Below, one piece after another: positions 25,039-34,763 of a stretch of DNA of 64,000 nucleotides; within the stretch, counting starts at the first letter, position 1; each line of letters opens with the position of its first letter. Source of the DNA: a virus. The notes under the pieces are model-generated. The model was not told where the DNA came from. It searched no databases and was given only the letters and a program-made list of their open reading frames with translations. The stretch lies in IMG/VR virus record IMGVR_UViG_3300032893_000013, positions 44,070 to 108,069 of that record. The stretch is one strand, 5' to 3'. A program made the translations under genes and the position numbers.

Positions 25039-26647
25039 AGAAGAGGAACGAGAAGAGCGTCGGAAACAACTTGCAGAAACTTACGCAAACCTTGTAGATG
25101 ACGGGATCTTTTTCCCGTCTCGCGCCGATCTCCGAACTCAAGGCGTCACTGTTGATACTGTTCGACACCATTTTGGAACTCTGTCAAAGCTTCGACAAAC
25201 CGCGAAAACTCTGTTTCCAGAGTCTTTCACCGGCAGCATCAATCTTGAAGAATACCTGTCAGAAAAAAATCTGAAAAGAATTCACAAGAGCATTAAGTCT
25301 CACAAGAGATTCGTCATTACGACAGCCGTTGCAGGACAACCCCTTCATGATGGATTTTTGAACTCCATCCGTCGCTATTGCGACATGAACAAAGCCAAGT
25401 TGCTGATCCTTCCGTCGCACGATCCGGCTCACAATCTGGACAATGAGATTGATTGGCACTTCGATCCTCGAATCATTGAGGAAGACATCATCTTTGAAGA
25501 GACTCAGCTAAACTCAAATCTGTTCATCAGCGAGATTCGCGTTACCGCCAAACAGATCAACCCCGTCACCGGACTGTCTGAAATTTCTCAAAATAAAGGC
25601 AGTTTCATCTTCGCTTCTCCCAAACAAAGCCTTGAGTTTGACGCTGTGTCGGCTAACAAGCTCCCGCACGCTCGTATGAGCACCGGGGCCATTACGATGC
25701 CAAACTACAAAACGACACGAGGAAATAGCCTGCGCACGGGCTATTTGGCAACTTTTCAACACGTAATGGGCGCCTTAATCGTTGAAGTGAAGGACGAGAA
25801 CATCTATCATTTCCGTCAAATCCAGATGGGCAAAGACGGCTCATTTTGTGACCTTGGAAAAGAATACTCACCTACTGGTGTCCGGAAAGTGACTCCAAAA
25901 TTGGTCATGGGCGATTACCACGCTGGCGAGCATGACGATACAGCCGTAGGCGCTTGGATTGAGATGATTCGAGCCATGGAAATCGAAGAAGTCATGTTCC
26001 ACGATATGTTCAATGGCGTATCGGTGAACCCCCACGAAGAAGATGACATCATCCTCAAGACTGAGCGTGCGGCCCTTGGATTGAACAGTATCGAAACCGA
26101 AATGAAGATTACCTCATCTGAGTTTGATCGAATCTTAGGTCAGCCCAGCGTGAAGCGGGGAGTGGTCATTAAGTCGAATCACGATGACTTCATTGACCGC
26201 TGGCTCCGCAAAGGAAAATTTGCAAAAGATCCAATCAACTTCAAGTTCGGCTGTAGATTGGCCGTGGAAGTCGTTGGAACGAAAAAAGATTTCTTCAACG
26301 AAGGTCTGAAACTCGTCGGCGTGCCTAAGCATTACGGTAAGTTGAAATGGCTGAGCGTTGATGAAGATTATGTGATTGGCGGCATCAATTGTGGCGCCCA
26401 CGGAGATCGCGGAGCAAACGGTGCTCGTGGCGGTATCAGAGGATTGGCAAAAGCCTATCCGAAATGCGTCGTAGGCCATTCACATACGCCTGGAATCTAT
26501 CGTGGAGTCTTCCAGGTAGGAACGACCAGCAAGTTGCGTCTGGGATACAACAAAGGCCCGTCATCGTGGGTTCATTGTTCGTGTCTTGTGTATGACAATG
26601 GTCAGCGTCAGTTGATTAACTCAATCGGCGGACAGTGGCATCTGTAA
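24995..26647 (+). CDS. Calcineurin-like phosphoesterase, T5 A1-like
   Basis: 550 residues. The C-terminal half carries the metal-binding motifs MGDYHAGEHDD, IKSNHDDFIDRW, GAHGDRGANG and GHSHTPGI. The N-terminal ~90 residues are basic with an HTH-like stretch (RTQGVTVDTVRHHF). From memory, the arrangement and the GTTSKLRLGYNKGPSSW end resemble the A1 protein of T5-like phages, linked to host DNA breakdown. A nuclease role is inferred. Overlaps the previous gene by 44 bases. Confidence 0.75.
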   Translation: MAKLKKTPKVQQRSKEEEREERRKQLAETYANLVDDGIFFPSRADLRTQGVTVDTVRHHFGTLSKLRQTAKTLFPESFTGSINLEEYLSEKNLKRIHKSIKSHKRFVITTAVAGQPLHDGFLNSIRRYCDMNKAKLLILPSHDPAHNLDNEIDWHFDPRIIEEDIIFEETQLNSNLFISEIRVTAKQINPVTGLSEISQNKGSFIFASPKQSLEFDAVSANKLPHARMSTGAITMPNYKTTRGNSLRTGYLATFQHVMGALIVEVKDENIYHFRQIQMGKDGSFCDLGKEYSPTGVRKVTPKLVMGDYHAGEHDDTAVGAWIEMIRAMEIEEVMFHDMFNGVSVNPHEEDDIILKTERAALGLNSIETEMKITSSEFDRILGQPSVKRGVVIKSNHDDFIDRWLRKGKFAKDPINFKFGCRLAVEVVGTKKDFFNEGLKLVGVPKHYGKLKWLSVDEDYVIGGINCGAHGDRGANGARGGIRGLAKAYPKCVVGHSHTPGIYRGVFQVGTTSKLRLGYNKGPSSWVHCSCLVYDNGQRQLINSIGGQWHL

Positions 26648-26654
26648 ATCGTAG

Positions 26655-27005
26655 ATGAAGCGAATAAAAGGCCACGGTTGGGGCCATGCGATGAAAAAAC
26701 ACAATAGGCACCATCAAAGACGCAGCGGTGATGAGTCTGAGGAAAACCTACGGGGAAGACTCAGAGAAGCCGAAAAAGCACTTGAAAGGGAACGGCGCTA
26801 TAGTCGCTCCTTGGAAAAGAGACTCGCCCAAAAGCGAGATGTGAAAGAAAGAACTGAACATGAGCCGAAGCCCGAACCGATACTGGATTGTCCAAACTGC
26901 GGTAAGGGGCGCTTGATTGAGCAAAAAATTTACAGCCCTACGAAGGAAATCATCTGGGCTGTCTGTAACAATGAGGCGTGCAAACACCGTGAAAGAAGAA
27001 AATGA
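26655..27005 (+). CDS. Basic zinc-ribbon protein
   Basis: 116 residues. His/Lys/Arg-rich N-terminus, charged coiled-coil middle, and C-terminal ribbon CPNCG...CNNEAC. No clear ribosome site for ATG 26655; ATG 26691 is an alternative start. Probably nucleic-acid binding. Confidence 0.6.
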   Translation: MKRIKGHGWGHAMKKHNRHHQRRSGDESEENLRGRLREAEKALERERRYSRSLEKRLAQKRDVKERTEHEPKPEPILDCPNCGKGRLIEQKIYSPTKEIIWAVCNNEACKHRERRK

Positions 27006-27008
27006 CAA

Positions 27009-27410
27009 ATGTCTTGGCTACCAACCGACGTGGAATATCGCATCAAGGTCATCGAGAAAGAGATCGAGAGAGCTTATGCGCAGATCCCCGTCTTTGAACT
27101 TGGCATAAGAGAGGAACAGAAAGACCTGGACCTTCAATGGATTTATCGTCAGACTTTGATAGAAGCGATTGCCTTTCTCAAAGCTCAAGGCCCCACGGCA
27201 GTTTCTCTTTCCGAATACAAGAATATACTGGTAGACTTAGCCATAACCGACCAGACGATCACTCAAAAGCAAACGGCCATCACGAACATAACCAAGGCTT
27301 TAGGTGAGAAAAAACGAGAGATTGAGCACATGAAGAACAGCATAGTAAGACTTACAATGACCAACAGGCGAGGCGTACTGCTCGACTTTAGGAAGAAAAA
27401 TGAGCGTTGA
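27009..27410 (+). CDS. Helical/coiled-coil protein
   Basis: 133 residues, long charged helices throughout, basic C-terminus. No motif recognised. Overlaps the next gene by 11 bases. Confidence 0.65.
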   Translation: MSWLPTDVEYRIKVIEKEIERAYAQIPVFELGIREEQKDLDLQWIYRQTLIEAIAFLKAQGPTAVSLSEYKNILVDLAITDQTITQKQTAITNITKALGEKKREIEHMKNSIVRLTMTNRRGVLLDFRKKNER

Positions 27411-27621
27411 GAAAGAAGAAGTCAAATCTCGTGTCTTGAGTGAGCCGGACTTCATCAACTCCAAGAAGTACCGCTACAGCCTAGACCGATACCTCAAGAA
27501 CAATCCTACGTCGCCGGACAACATCATCGCACACCTTTTGTGCATGAGCGAAGAAGATGTGAAAAAAGTATTCGAGGGTGCCGTCGTAAAGATTAGACAG
27601 TTCATGAAGGTTGAGGTATAG
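27400..27621 (+). CDS. Unrecognised small protein upstream of dnaE
   Basis: 73 residues, charged, helical; the segment HLLCMSEEDVKKVFEGAVVKIR may be a small helix-turn-helix-like bundle. Its last codons double as the promoter of dnaE. Confidence 0.62.
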   Translation: MSVEKEEVKSRVLSEPDFINSKKYRYSLDRYLKNNPTSPDNIIAHLLCMSEEDVKKVFEGAVVKIRQFMKVEV

Positions 27622-27622
27622 T
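27594..27622 (+). promoter_or_regulatory. Promoter of dnaE, leaderless
   Basis: TAGACA, 17 bases, TATAGT. Seven bases separate the -10 box from ATG 27630 and there is no ribosome site, so a leaderless mRNA is expected. Confidence 0.6.
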
Positions 27623-27629
27623 CGAACGC

Positions 27630-30600
27630 ATGTGTACTGACAGACAAATAGTAGGCCCTCACAATCATCCGCTTTCTCTCGACTCTGGAAACTCAGTCAA
27701 ACAATTCATTCGTGCTGCCGCAAAAGACTTCGGTCGTAGTGCAATTGCCATCACAGATCACGGCACTCTCGGTGCCATCATCGAAGCGCACGACTACACC
27801 AAAGAACTCAAGAAAAAAGAAAATCTCGACATCAAGATCATTCCCGGCGTTGAACTCTATCTCCTGCCAGGATCTGACGATGATTCAGGCGAGTCGTATT
27901 ACCACGTCACGGTACACTTCAATGATTTCGATTCTTACCTCGATGCCTGCAAGCTGTCTAAACCCAGCTTTGAGCGTGCCATTTGGAAAGGTGCGGAATT
28001 CAAGCCGTTGACCACTTGGGAAGAACTTGAAACCTTATCTGGCAAAGTCACACTGTTCTCATCATGCCTTGTAGGTGCGGTACTCAGACCGTGGCTTAAA
28101 AATCGGAAAGACATAAGTGAAAGAAATTTCGTCCGCCTCATGCGAATCGCCGGAGCCGGTCGGTACTTTGGCGAAATCTTCCCCTATGAAGTGAGCAAAA
28201 ACTGGAATTCGCAAAAGAAAATTTTCGAGCAAATCGCACCAAGCGAATGCTCCGCGACTGGCCAGCTTCAGGTTGACGCAAACCGATGGATCATCCATTT
28301 ATGCCAGAAGTACAACATACCGATGGTTATATCGGAAGATGCCCATTATGCCCACGAGGAAGACAAGTTCATTCAGGACGCCCGCCTAAACAAAGACGGA
28401 AAATCGACCTGGAAAATGTCCGACGCAAACTGCCTGCACAATAGCGAATGGCTTTACAAGGAACTAAAGCGCATTCATCCAGAATTCATGAACGAAAAAG
28501 TCTTCAATGAAATGGTGGACAACTCGTACAGGTTCCTGGAGAATTTCAAAGGATTCGATCCAAAGTTCAAGCCAGCACTTCCAAAAGTGTTCGTTGAACG
28601 GCTTAATTCACAAGGGCAGATCGTAAAAGAAGAGCCGAAGAGCGACGATGAATTGACTCAATGGGTTCTAGGTCTTGTCGTTAAAAAAGGCCGCATCAAT
28701 CTGGCCGATCCCATCTATGCTGCGCGCTTAAACAAAGAAATTCATCAGTTGGCCTACAACGGCAAAGTGAACATCCTTCCTTACATGCTGACTTTGAATA
28801 CGATTGTCGATTTCTGCGAAGCCAACGATATTCTCATTGGTCCTGGTCGTGGATCTGCTGCCGGATGTCTCTTGGCATACGCTCTGGGCATTACTTCTGT
28901 CGATCCAATCAAAGAAGACCTTAGTTTTGAGCGTTTCTTCGATGTTACCCGCGTGGAAGAGGGTTTGGCCGACATAGACACGGATTTCAGCGACCGAGAA
29001 GCTGTCGTGGCGTTCATCAAGCAGCATTGGGGAGATAATTTTGCGTTTTTAGGAATCGGCACTACTTTCAAGACAAAATCTGCTCTCAAAGACATTGACC
29101 GCTTCATAAATGGTGAAGTTCGCAAAGAAACCGAAGACGTTTGCAAAACAATCGGCCTTACTCCTCAAGGAGTCGAGGAAGAGAAGTTTTTGAACGGATA
29201 CAACGACGCAGATGGCGTTTACCACGAGGGCGAACTCGAACGCAACGAAAAATTGCGCGCATTTCTCGAAGTCAATCCTCAGATCAAAGAAAATATGTTC
29301 AAAATGGTCGGAATCGTGCGTCAAATGGGCCGTCACGCTGCCGGAGTGCTGATTGCTGACCGTCCAGTCCATAGTTTCATCCCGATCATGAAAATTAGTG
29401 ACGAACCCACCACTCAATTGCTGCCCAAATGGGTAGAAAAATGCGGCGGCGTCAAATACGACATTCTCGGCGTGAGTACGCTCAACGACATTCGCCTTTG
29501 CCTCAAATTCATCAAGCAACGCACCGGAAAAGTCATTGATCCGTGGAAAATTGAAGATTCTCAAGACTTTTGGGAAGCCTGTGCCAATGAACCATCGACG
29601 GTTTTCCAACTTCATACGGATACCGTGCGCCCTGGCCTTCAAACTATGCGCCCTAAGAGCGTTCAGCAGGCCGCAATCTTGACTTCCGTTTACAGACCTG
29701 GCGCTATGGATGCCCCTTCGGACGAAGATCCGACAAAAATGATGTCAACGATCTTTTTGGAGCGTTGGACAGGCCAAAGGCCGGTAAATTACGTCCATCC
29801 AGAGCTTGAGCCGATTCTTAGCCCGACAAAAGGCATCATCGTCTATCAGGAACAGATCATGCGCATTGTTCATGAACTTGGCGGCCTCACGATGCCAGAA
29901 ACAAACAAGTTGCGGAAGGCAATTTCCAAAAAAGCCGGTGACGATCTACTCAACATGCTTGCCCGCGTGAAGGAAAACCTTACAAAACGTGGATGGACCG
30001 AAAAACAGGCCCAAACTACTGTCGATCAGATGAAGGCGTCCGGTCGATACTGCTTCAACAAGTCTCATGCCGTGTCTTACTGCTATATCGCACGCGCTTG
30101 CGCCTACCTGAAGTACCATTATCCTATGGAATGGTGGACAGCCGTCCTCAGTAATGCCAGCAAAGACGATCTACAGGCATATTGGCAACGTGTTTCCAAG
30201 TTGACGCTTCCTCCAGACATCAACAACTCAACGGAACTCTTCCAAATTGTCCAAAGAGACGGTTCAGAGCGAATTTTGTCGCCCTTGACGCTAATCGAAG
30301 GTGTCGGAGCCGCCGTAATGACTGAAATTTTACGCGCACGACCATTCAATTCACTCGAAGATATGATGACAAAGGTCAGTCGGCGCATCGTAAACAAGGG
30401 ACCGATGATAAAACTCATCATCAGCGGCACTTTGGACGCATTTTTCCCCGCCGAAGCCAAAGATTACGAGAAAATTCAGATATATCTGAACAAAAAAGCT
30501 GAACTAGAGGGCAAAGGATCGCCAGAATCAGTGCCGATGGAGTACATCGAAACCACTCCTTTGAAAAATTTCCTCCTCAAGAAGAGCGTTTTCAAGGTTT

Positions 30601-31109
30601 ACTCAGACAATGTGAAAAATTTAGCCATGCCCAAGCTGTCCGCTCAAGGAAAGGCGACACAAGTTGGCGCTTCAGGCGTGTTCATGTACAACTCGAATCC
30701 GCGCCGCTCCATCGTCTCTGTAAAAATGTTAGAAAAGTTGATCGACAGCACTGAAGTTTGCAAGATCGCCGTCATAGGATATGTTGTTGACACCGAAACC
30801 AAGTTGTTTCATAATAACACCAAGTCTCGCCTGATTGCCTCTATTGAAGTTGAGAACAAAGTTTTTGATTTCATCAAGTGGCCCGATTGGGGATCATCCC
30901 ATCACGGAGTAGATCAAGACATTACCGAAAGCGTTTGCGTGTTTTTATTGTCGCGCAGACGGCCAGGAGATGATCTTTTCATTGATGGAATAGACGTTTT
31001 AGAAAACCTCGACTTCTTAAAGGAGAAGACAGATGGAAGTACCGACACTGGCAAGCCTAAAGGCAGAGCTAAAGCAGCTAAAAGAACTTCTGGCGATAAA
31101 TCTACATAA
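27630..31109 (+). CDS. dnaE: DNA polymerase III alpha subunit (DnaE type)
   Basis: 1159 residues, full length for the family. PHP domain at the start (HNHPLSLDSG, AITDHGTLGA). Polymerase core GPGRGSAAGC (~403), catalytic DIDTDF (~449), FNKSHAVSYCYIA (~810). Helix-hairpin region (~890) and OB-like segment (~1045-1085) follow. DIDTDF keeps both catalytic Asp of the usual DIDIDF. A C-family polymerase makes phage synthesis independent of the host enzyme; no separate proofreading subunit is clear, though a DEDDh exonuclease lies at 56984. Confidence 0.95.
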   Translation: MCTDRQIVGPHNHPLSLDSGNSVKQFIRAAAKDFGRSAIAITDHGTLGAIIEAHDYTKELKKKENLDIKIIPGVELYLLPGSDDDSGESYYHVTVHFNDFDSYLDACKLSKPSFERAIWKGAEFKPLTTWEELETLSGKVTLFSSCLVGAVLRPWLKNRKDISERNFVRLMRIAGAGRYFGEIFPYEVSKNWNSQKKIFEQIAPSECSATGQLQVDANRWIIHLCQKYNIPMVISEDAHYAHEEDKFIQDARLNKDGKSTWKMSDANCLHNSEWLYKELKRIHPEFMNEKVFNEMVDNSYRFLENFKGFDPKFKPALPKVFVERLNSQGQIVKEEPKSDDELTQWVLGLVVKKGRINLADPIYAARLNKEIHQLAYNGKVNILPYMLTLNTIVDFCEANDILIGPGRGSAAGCLLAYALGITSVDPIKEDLSFERFFDVTRVEEGLADIDTDFSDREAVVAFIKQHWGDNFAFLGIGTTFKTKSALKDIDRFINGEVRKETEDVCKTIGLTPQGVEEEKFLNGYNDADGVYHEGELERNEKLRAFLEVNPQIKENMFKMVGIVRQMGRHAAGVLIADRPVHSFIPIMKISDEPTTQLLPKWVEKCGGVKYDILGVSTLNDIRLCLKFIKQRTGKVIDPWKIEDSQDFWEACANEPSTVFQLHTDTVRPGLQTMRPKSVQQAAILTSVYRPGAMDAPSDEDPTKMMSTIFLERWTGQRPVNYVHPELEPILSPTKGIIVYQEQIMRIVHELGGLTMPETNKLRKAISKKAGDDLLNMLARVKENLTKRGWTEKQAQTTVDQMKASGRYCFNKSHAVSYCYIARACAYLKYHYPMEWWTAVLSNASKDDLQAYWQRVSKLTLPPDINNSTELFQIVQRDGSERILSPLTLIEGVGAAVMTEILRARPFNSLEDMMTKVSRRIVNKGPMIKLIISGTLDAFFPAEAKDYEKIQIYLNKKAELEGKGSPESVPMEYIETTPLKNFLLKKSVFKVYSDNVKNLAMPKLSAQGKATQVGASGVFMYNSNPRRSIVSVKMLEKLIDSTEVCKIAVIGYVVDTETKLFHNNTKSRLIASIEVENKVFDFIKWPDWGSSHHGVDQDITESVCVFLLSRRRPGDDLFIDGIDVLENLDFLKEKTDGSTDTGKPKGRAKAAKRTSGDKST

Positions 31110-31953
31110 CTGGGACATTCGCACCAAGGCCGGAATGCAAGGCCGACAGAACGCTGCCAAGATTCGCGTTGAAGAAATCGAATCTTCTTTAGGCTATTAC
31201 ATCCTGAAAAATTCAGCCGTTGTTCTCTTGATGAGAGATTACGCCGAATCCGGAACTGTGATCGAAAGTGCCAAGAAGAATCCATCAGCCAACATCGTCC
31301 TCGATGCGCTCATGATCGAGAAAAAGATGTTCCAACAGGTTTTCGGCAATCAACGAACCCAAGTCTACACCTACAACTCTGATGTAGTGAACCGCATGAA
31401 CATTCTGATGTCTGAAATCGGAATGAAGATTGAAGCCCTGTCTCTGCCGATCATTATGGCCGAAGCAAAATACTTCGGAACGACCAAATCACGCGAGGAG
31501 ATGATCCTTCGCATGGAGCGCGTTTTGTACGAAACGTACCACGACGAATTGAAACTCCATTTCTTCCGCTCACTCATCATGGATGAAATTGCCACTCGTT
31601 TTGACCGAGATGCAGTGAACATCGTGATCGCCAACGTGAATCCGAACATGGTGCGCGCATTCAGTTCGTACTCTGACAACACGCAAATCATGTCCAACGA
31701 TGGAATTGTTTCAAAAGGGAAACGTTCACCCGCTCCTGCTCCTGTTGAAAAAACTACAGAGCCAGAAGCACCCGCTCAAACGGCACCACAAGTCACCGGA
31801 CCAGTATTGAATCGACTTTCCGTTGAAGGAAATACTTCTCCAGTCGTGAAGAAACCTTACACGGGTGCAAAGCGCGGAAGAAAGACGAACGAAGAGCGCG
31901 CTGCCCGAGCCGCTGCTGAAACAAAAAAAGATTCGGGATTGACAGAACAATAG
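31033..31953 (+). CDS. Unrecognised protein overlapping dnaE end
   Basis: 306 residues. ATG 31033 has AAAGGAG upstream although it overlaps dnaE by 77 bases. Helical residues 1-210, then a Pro/Ala-rich linker and a basic tail (KRGRKTNEERAAR). Position between polymerase and SSB suggests a replication-linked role. Confidence 0.72.
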   Translation: MEVPTLASLKAELKQLKELLAINLHNWDIRTKAGMQGRQNAAKIRVEEIESSLGYYILKNSAVVLLMRDYAESGTVIESAKKNPSANIVLDALMIEKKMFQQVFGNQRTQVYTYNSDVVNRMNILMSEIGMKIEALSLPIIMAEAKYFGTTKSREEMILRMERVLYETYHDELKLHFFRSLIMDEIATRFDRDAVNIVIANVNPNMVRAFSSYSDNTQIMSNDGIVSKGKRSPAPAPVEKTTEPEAPAQTAPQVTGPVLNRLSVEGNTSPVVKKPYTGAKRGRKTNEERAARAAAETKKDSGLTEQ

Positions 31954-31958
31954 TTCTG
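31943..31958. promoter_or_regulatory. Inverted repeat CAGAAC-N4-GTTCTG before SSB gene
   Basis: Six-base perfect inverted repeat spanning a stop codon and overlapping a TTGACA (31939-31944). TATTATTTT follows directly. Could be an operator in a promoter with a short spacer or a weak hairpin terminator; neither is certain. Confidence 0.35.
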
Positions 31959-32015
31959 TATTATTTTGAGATAGTCATTAACCACAGGCTTTTATGCCAC
32001 TGAAAGGAAGAACTT

Positions 32016-33104
32016 ATGTCAGGAACTGGAACATACAATCCGCGAGCACTTGATGGATTTCCAAAAAAGAATCGTTTCTACCTCAAAGACGGTAGCAACA
32101 TCTTTCGCGTTTTGCCGCCCTTCGGCTCTTTGAAAAACGACGGGATCGTTGCAAAATACTGGGCAGTCTATTGGCTTCCCACTACAAAAAAGAATCGCAA
32201 AGGTGAAGACATCTCCTTTCCGGTCCCTTCCATGCTTGAGATGACGAAAGACAAAAAGATCATCACTCCCGATCCTATCTACGACAAAGTTCAGAATCTC
32301 ACCAAGAGTCTGGAAGCTATGAAAGCCGGGAAGCAACATCCTGAAGCCGTCATCACCGCTCTCGAAGAGCGTTTGAAAAAGCTCCAACTCGACAAAGCGT
32401 ACTACCTCAATGTGATCTCGCCCGCAGGTGAGATTGGCTCTCTGAAACTTCGCTACACCGCTTTCCAAGCTCTCAAGGAAAAACTGCGCGATCTTGAGAA
32501 ACTCAGCATTGATCCGATCAACATTGGTGTCGGCGTCTACTTTGACTTCAAAAAAGGCAAAGATGACAAAGGCAAAACGGTGTACACCGTCGATATTCAC
32601 CAAAAAACCTCCCGTGATCCCCAAACTGGCGGCTTCAAAACTGAGATCGTTGAAGCTCGAATCGACAATTCGATCCTTGACCGCATGGAAAAGGAAGCGT
32701 TTGACCTTGCCACTCTCTACAAGCGTTTGACGGTAGAAGAGCAAGCAATGGCCGCAAGTCTCGATCCGGTTGTCATTGAGCGCCTCTTTGCGCGCCCGGA
32801 AGATAGCGAACAAGAGCAAGTCTATGTGGATGAAGAAGAGCAAGAGCTTAAAGCCAACGCTCCGGCAGCTACAACTGCCGCACCCGTTCAGACAGCCGCC
32901 GCAGTCCAACAAACTGCCACGACTCCTGCACCGGCTCCAGCCGCTACGACACAAGCTCCGGCAGCAACTCCTGCGCCTCAAGCTCAGGCTCCCGCTGCCC
33001 CTGTTGGCGGTCCCGCTCCGAACGCTGCCGTGAATGCCGGTAGCGCCGATTTCAACGACTACGTGAAGAAGTTCCTCCAAACTGGCGGCCAGCCACAAGG
33101 CTAA
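32016..33104 (+). CDS. gp32-like single-stranded DNA-binding protein
   Basis: 362 residues behind AAAGGAAG. N-terminal core FYLKDGSNIFRVLPPFG, KYWAVYWLP, ISFPVPSMLE reads as the OB-type core of gp32-like SSBs (lysine/aromatic-rich, IFRVLP). A long Ala/Pro/Thr/Gln linker (~285-335) precedes a short C-terminal tail. No zinc Cys as in T4 gp32. Next to UvsY-like and RecA genes, as in T4-like recombination sets. Confidence 0.75.
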   Translation: MSGTGTYNPRALDGFPKKNRFYLKDGSNIFRVLPPFGSLKNDGIVAKYWAVYWLPTTKKNRKGEDISFPVPSMLEMTKDKKIITPDPIYDKVQNLTKSLEAMKAGKQHPEAVITALEERLKKLQLDKAYYLNVISPAGEIGSLKLRYTAFQALKEKLRDLEKLSIDPINIGVGVYFDFKKGKDDKGKTVYTVDIHQKTSRDPQTGGFKTEIVEARIDNSILDRMEKEAFDLATLYKRLTVEEQAMAASLDPVVIERLFARPEDSEQEQVYVDEEEQELKANAPAATTAAPVQTAAAVQQTATTPAPAPAATTQAPAATPAPQAQAPAAPVGGPAPNAAVNAGSADFNDYVKKFLQTGGQPQG

Positions 33105-33107
33105 GAA

Positions 33108-33641
33108 GTGTCCGACATCATTCAAAATAATCTTGGATTGACAGAAAACAGCCTCATCATCCCTCGCGGGAAGGTGGGGCTTGATCCGATGAAAATTGAA
33201 TTGAAAGATATTCATGACATCGAAGCGCGCATTCCGGAAATCCAACGATCTACTCCCATTACGCTCCCCGATCTTGTGACTCAGTTCACCCTTGGCATCC
33301 TTAAAATGTCCAAAATTTTAGCCATGGTTGAGCTTGAAGTGAGAGATGCCAAAAGAACTCTTGAGCGTGCGAGAGCAGTGGCTCTTCTCGAACGTGCAGA
33401 ATTTACATTAGCCCAAAAGAAAGTGAAGTCCTCTACGGACACCCGAGAGGCCGCTTTGGCTCTCGATCCTGACGTTCAGACCGCCAATGACCGTCTTGAT
33501 TGTCTGATCGCAATTCAGACCTTTCTCAATGGCAAAAACAACGCTCTTGAGATGGCCTATCACGGCGCCAAGAAAATTTGCGATGTCTTCATTAAAACTC
33601 CATCTTCGCCTCTCTATGCTGGCGAAAAATTTCAGGAATAA
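33108..33641 (+). CDS. Possible recombination mediator (UvsY-like)
   Basis: 177 residues from GTG 33108 behind AAGG. Helical and charged, with the segment ERARAVALLERAEFT and later regular basic/acidic helices that resemble small phage recombination mediators. Assignment leans on position between SSB and RecA genes; sequence alone is weak. Confidence 0.55.
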   Translation: MSDIIQNNLGLTENSLIIPRGKVGLDPMKIELKDIHDIEARIPEIQRSTPITLPDLVTQFTLGILKMSKILAMVELEVRDAKRTLERARAVALLERAEFTLAQKKVKSSTDTREAALALDPDVQTANDRLDCLIAIQTFLNGKNNALEMAYHGAKKICDVFIKTPSSPLYAGEKFQE

Positions 33642-33644
33642 CCT

Positions 33645-34763
33645 ATGGCAAAAAAGGAAGAAAAAATGAACAATCTCGAACCATCCCCATTTTCAGGCGA
33701 AGGCAAGGCAAAACTTAAAGCTGAAGCTACAGTCGAAACTCCGAAAAAGAAAGACTGGCTGTCGATGCTCCAGAAGGATGCAGACAAGCTGGTGATTGGA
33801 AGCCGCGATCCTTGGACCGCTCACTTCCCAAGCCCCGGCCTGAACTATTTGTTCGGTAAGGAACAGGGAATGAGAGCCGGATATTCACTCCTCCTCTATG
33901 GCCCTCCCAAATCTGGCAAATCACTCCTGGCTTTTGCCGCTGCTGGTCAACTTCACAAAGAAGATCCGGAAGCCATCGTCCTGCACTTCGACACCGAATA
34001 CCGCGACAACGTGGACACTTGGGTAGAAGTTTTCGGAATCGACAAAAAGCGTTGGCGTTCATTCCAGACGAACAATCCGGTGGACATCTTCGATTACATC
34101 GCCACGACCGTAAAAGCGATGCTCCAAGAGGGTGCTCCGATCAAAATGATTATCATTGACTCTCTGGCGATGATTAACTATCCCAAAGAAGCCAACAAGA
34201 AACAGAGTACAAACTTCGTCATCGGCGACGCCGGAGCATATCTGAGCGGTGCGATGAAAATGATTATCCCCGTCATGCGATCTTTCAAAGTTGCCATGAT
34301 CTTTTGTCAACACGTCCGTCAAAACATGGACCCCGATACAAAAGACTGGCGCGAGTGGATCATCCCTGGAGGCATGGCGCTGAAGCACTCCATTGAATAT
34401 TGGATGATCGCTCAGAAGATTGAGTCTAAGAAAACCAAACAATTTGACAGCGACCGCAAAGACGGATCTGGAAACTTGATCCAAACCGGCCACGCCATCC
34501 GCGTCAAGATGGAAGAAAACTCACTTGGCCCTCAAAACCGTGCAGTCGAGATTGACCTGTCCTACACTAGAGGACTCATCAATCAGACTACCGAGATTGC
34601 GCAGCTTGCCGTCAACATGGGTATCGTTGAAATCAACGGATCTTGGGTGACCTTCAATGGTCAAAAATGGCAGGGAGTGGAAAACTTCGGACTCTTCCTT
34701 GAAGGCGATGAAGAGTTGCAGCGCACTTTGATGCGACGAATTAAGGAAAATGATCTGACATAG
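33645..34763 (+). CDS. uvsX: RecA/UvsX-like recombinase
   Basis: 372 residues. Walker A GPPKSGKS (~86), Walker B MIIIDSLAMI, an acidic catalytic-type Glu in HFDTEYRD, and IFCQHVRQN as the DNA-binding-loop/Gln region. Strand exchange protein for recombination-dependent replication. ATG 33645 has AGGAAT upstream; ATG 33666 with GGAAG is an alternative. Its TAG stop is the first base triplet of the switchable RNA. Confidence 0.88.
   Translation: MAKKEEKMNNLEPSPFSGEGKAKLKAEATVETPKKKDWLSMLQKDADKLVIGSRDPWTAHFPSPGLNYLFGKEQGMRAGYSLLLYGPPKSGKSLLAFAAAGQLHKEDPEAIVLHFDTEYRDNVDTWVEVFGIDKKRWRSFQTNNPVDIFDYIATTVKAMLQEGAPIKMIIIDSLAMINYPKEANKKQSTNFVIGDAGAYLSGAMKMIIPVMRSFKVAMIFCQHVRQNMDPDTKDWREWIIPGGMALKHSIEYWMIAQKIESKKTKQFDSDRKDGSGNLIQTGHAIRVKMEENSLGPQNRAVEIDLSYTRGLINQTTEIAQLAVNMGIVEINGSWVTFNGQKWQGVENFGLFLEGDEELQRTLMRRIKENDLT

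Noticed and set aside
27009-27621. Frameshifted or split gene before dnaE
   Set aside because: The two short genes have different composition and an ordinary overlap; no sign of one broken protein.
31943-31964. Full sigma70 promoter (TTGACA ... TATTAT) before SSB
   Set aside because: Spacer would be only 14 bases; reported only as an inverted repeat.
32019-33245. Long leftward frame opposite the SSB gene
   Set aside because: Cys/Phe/Ser-rich shadow of the SSB and following gene; no start context, and the sense genes are well supported.
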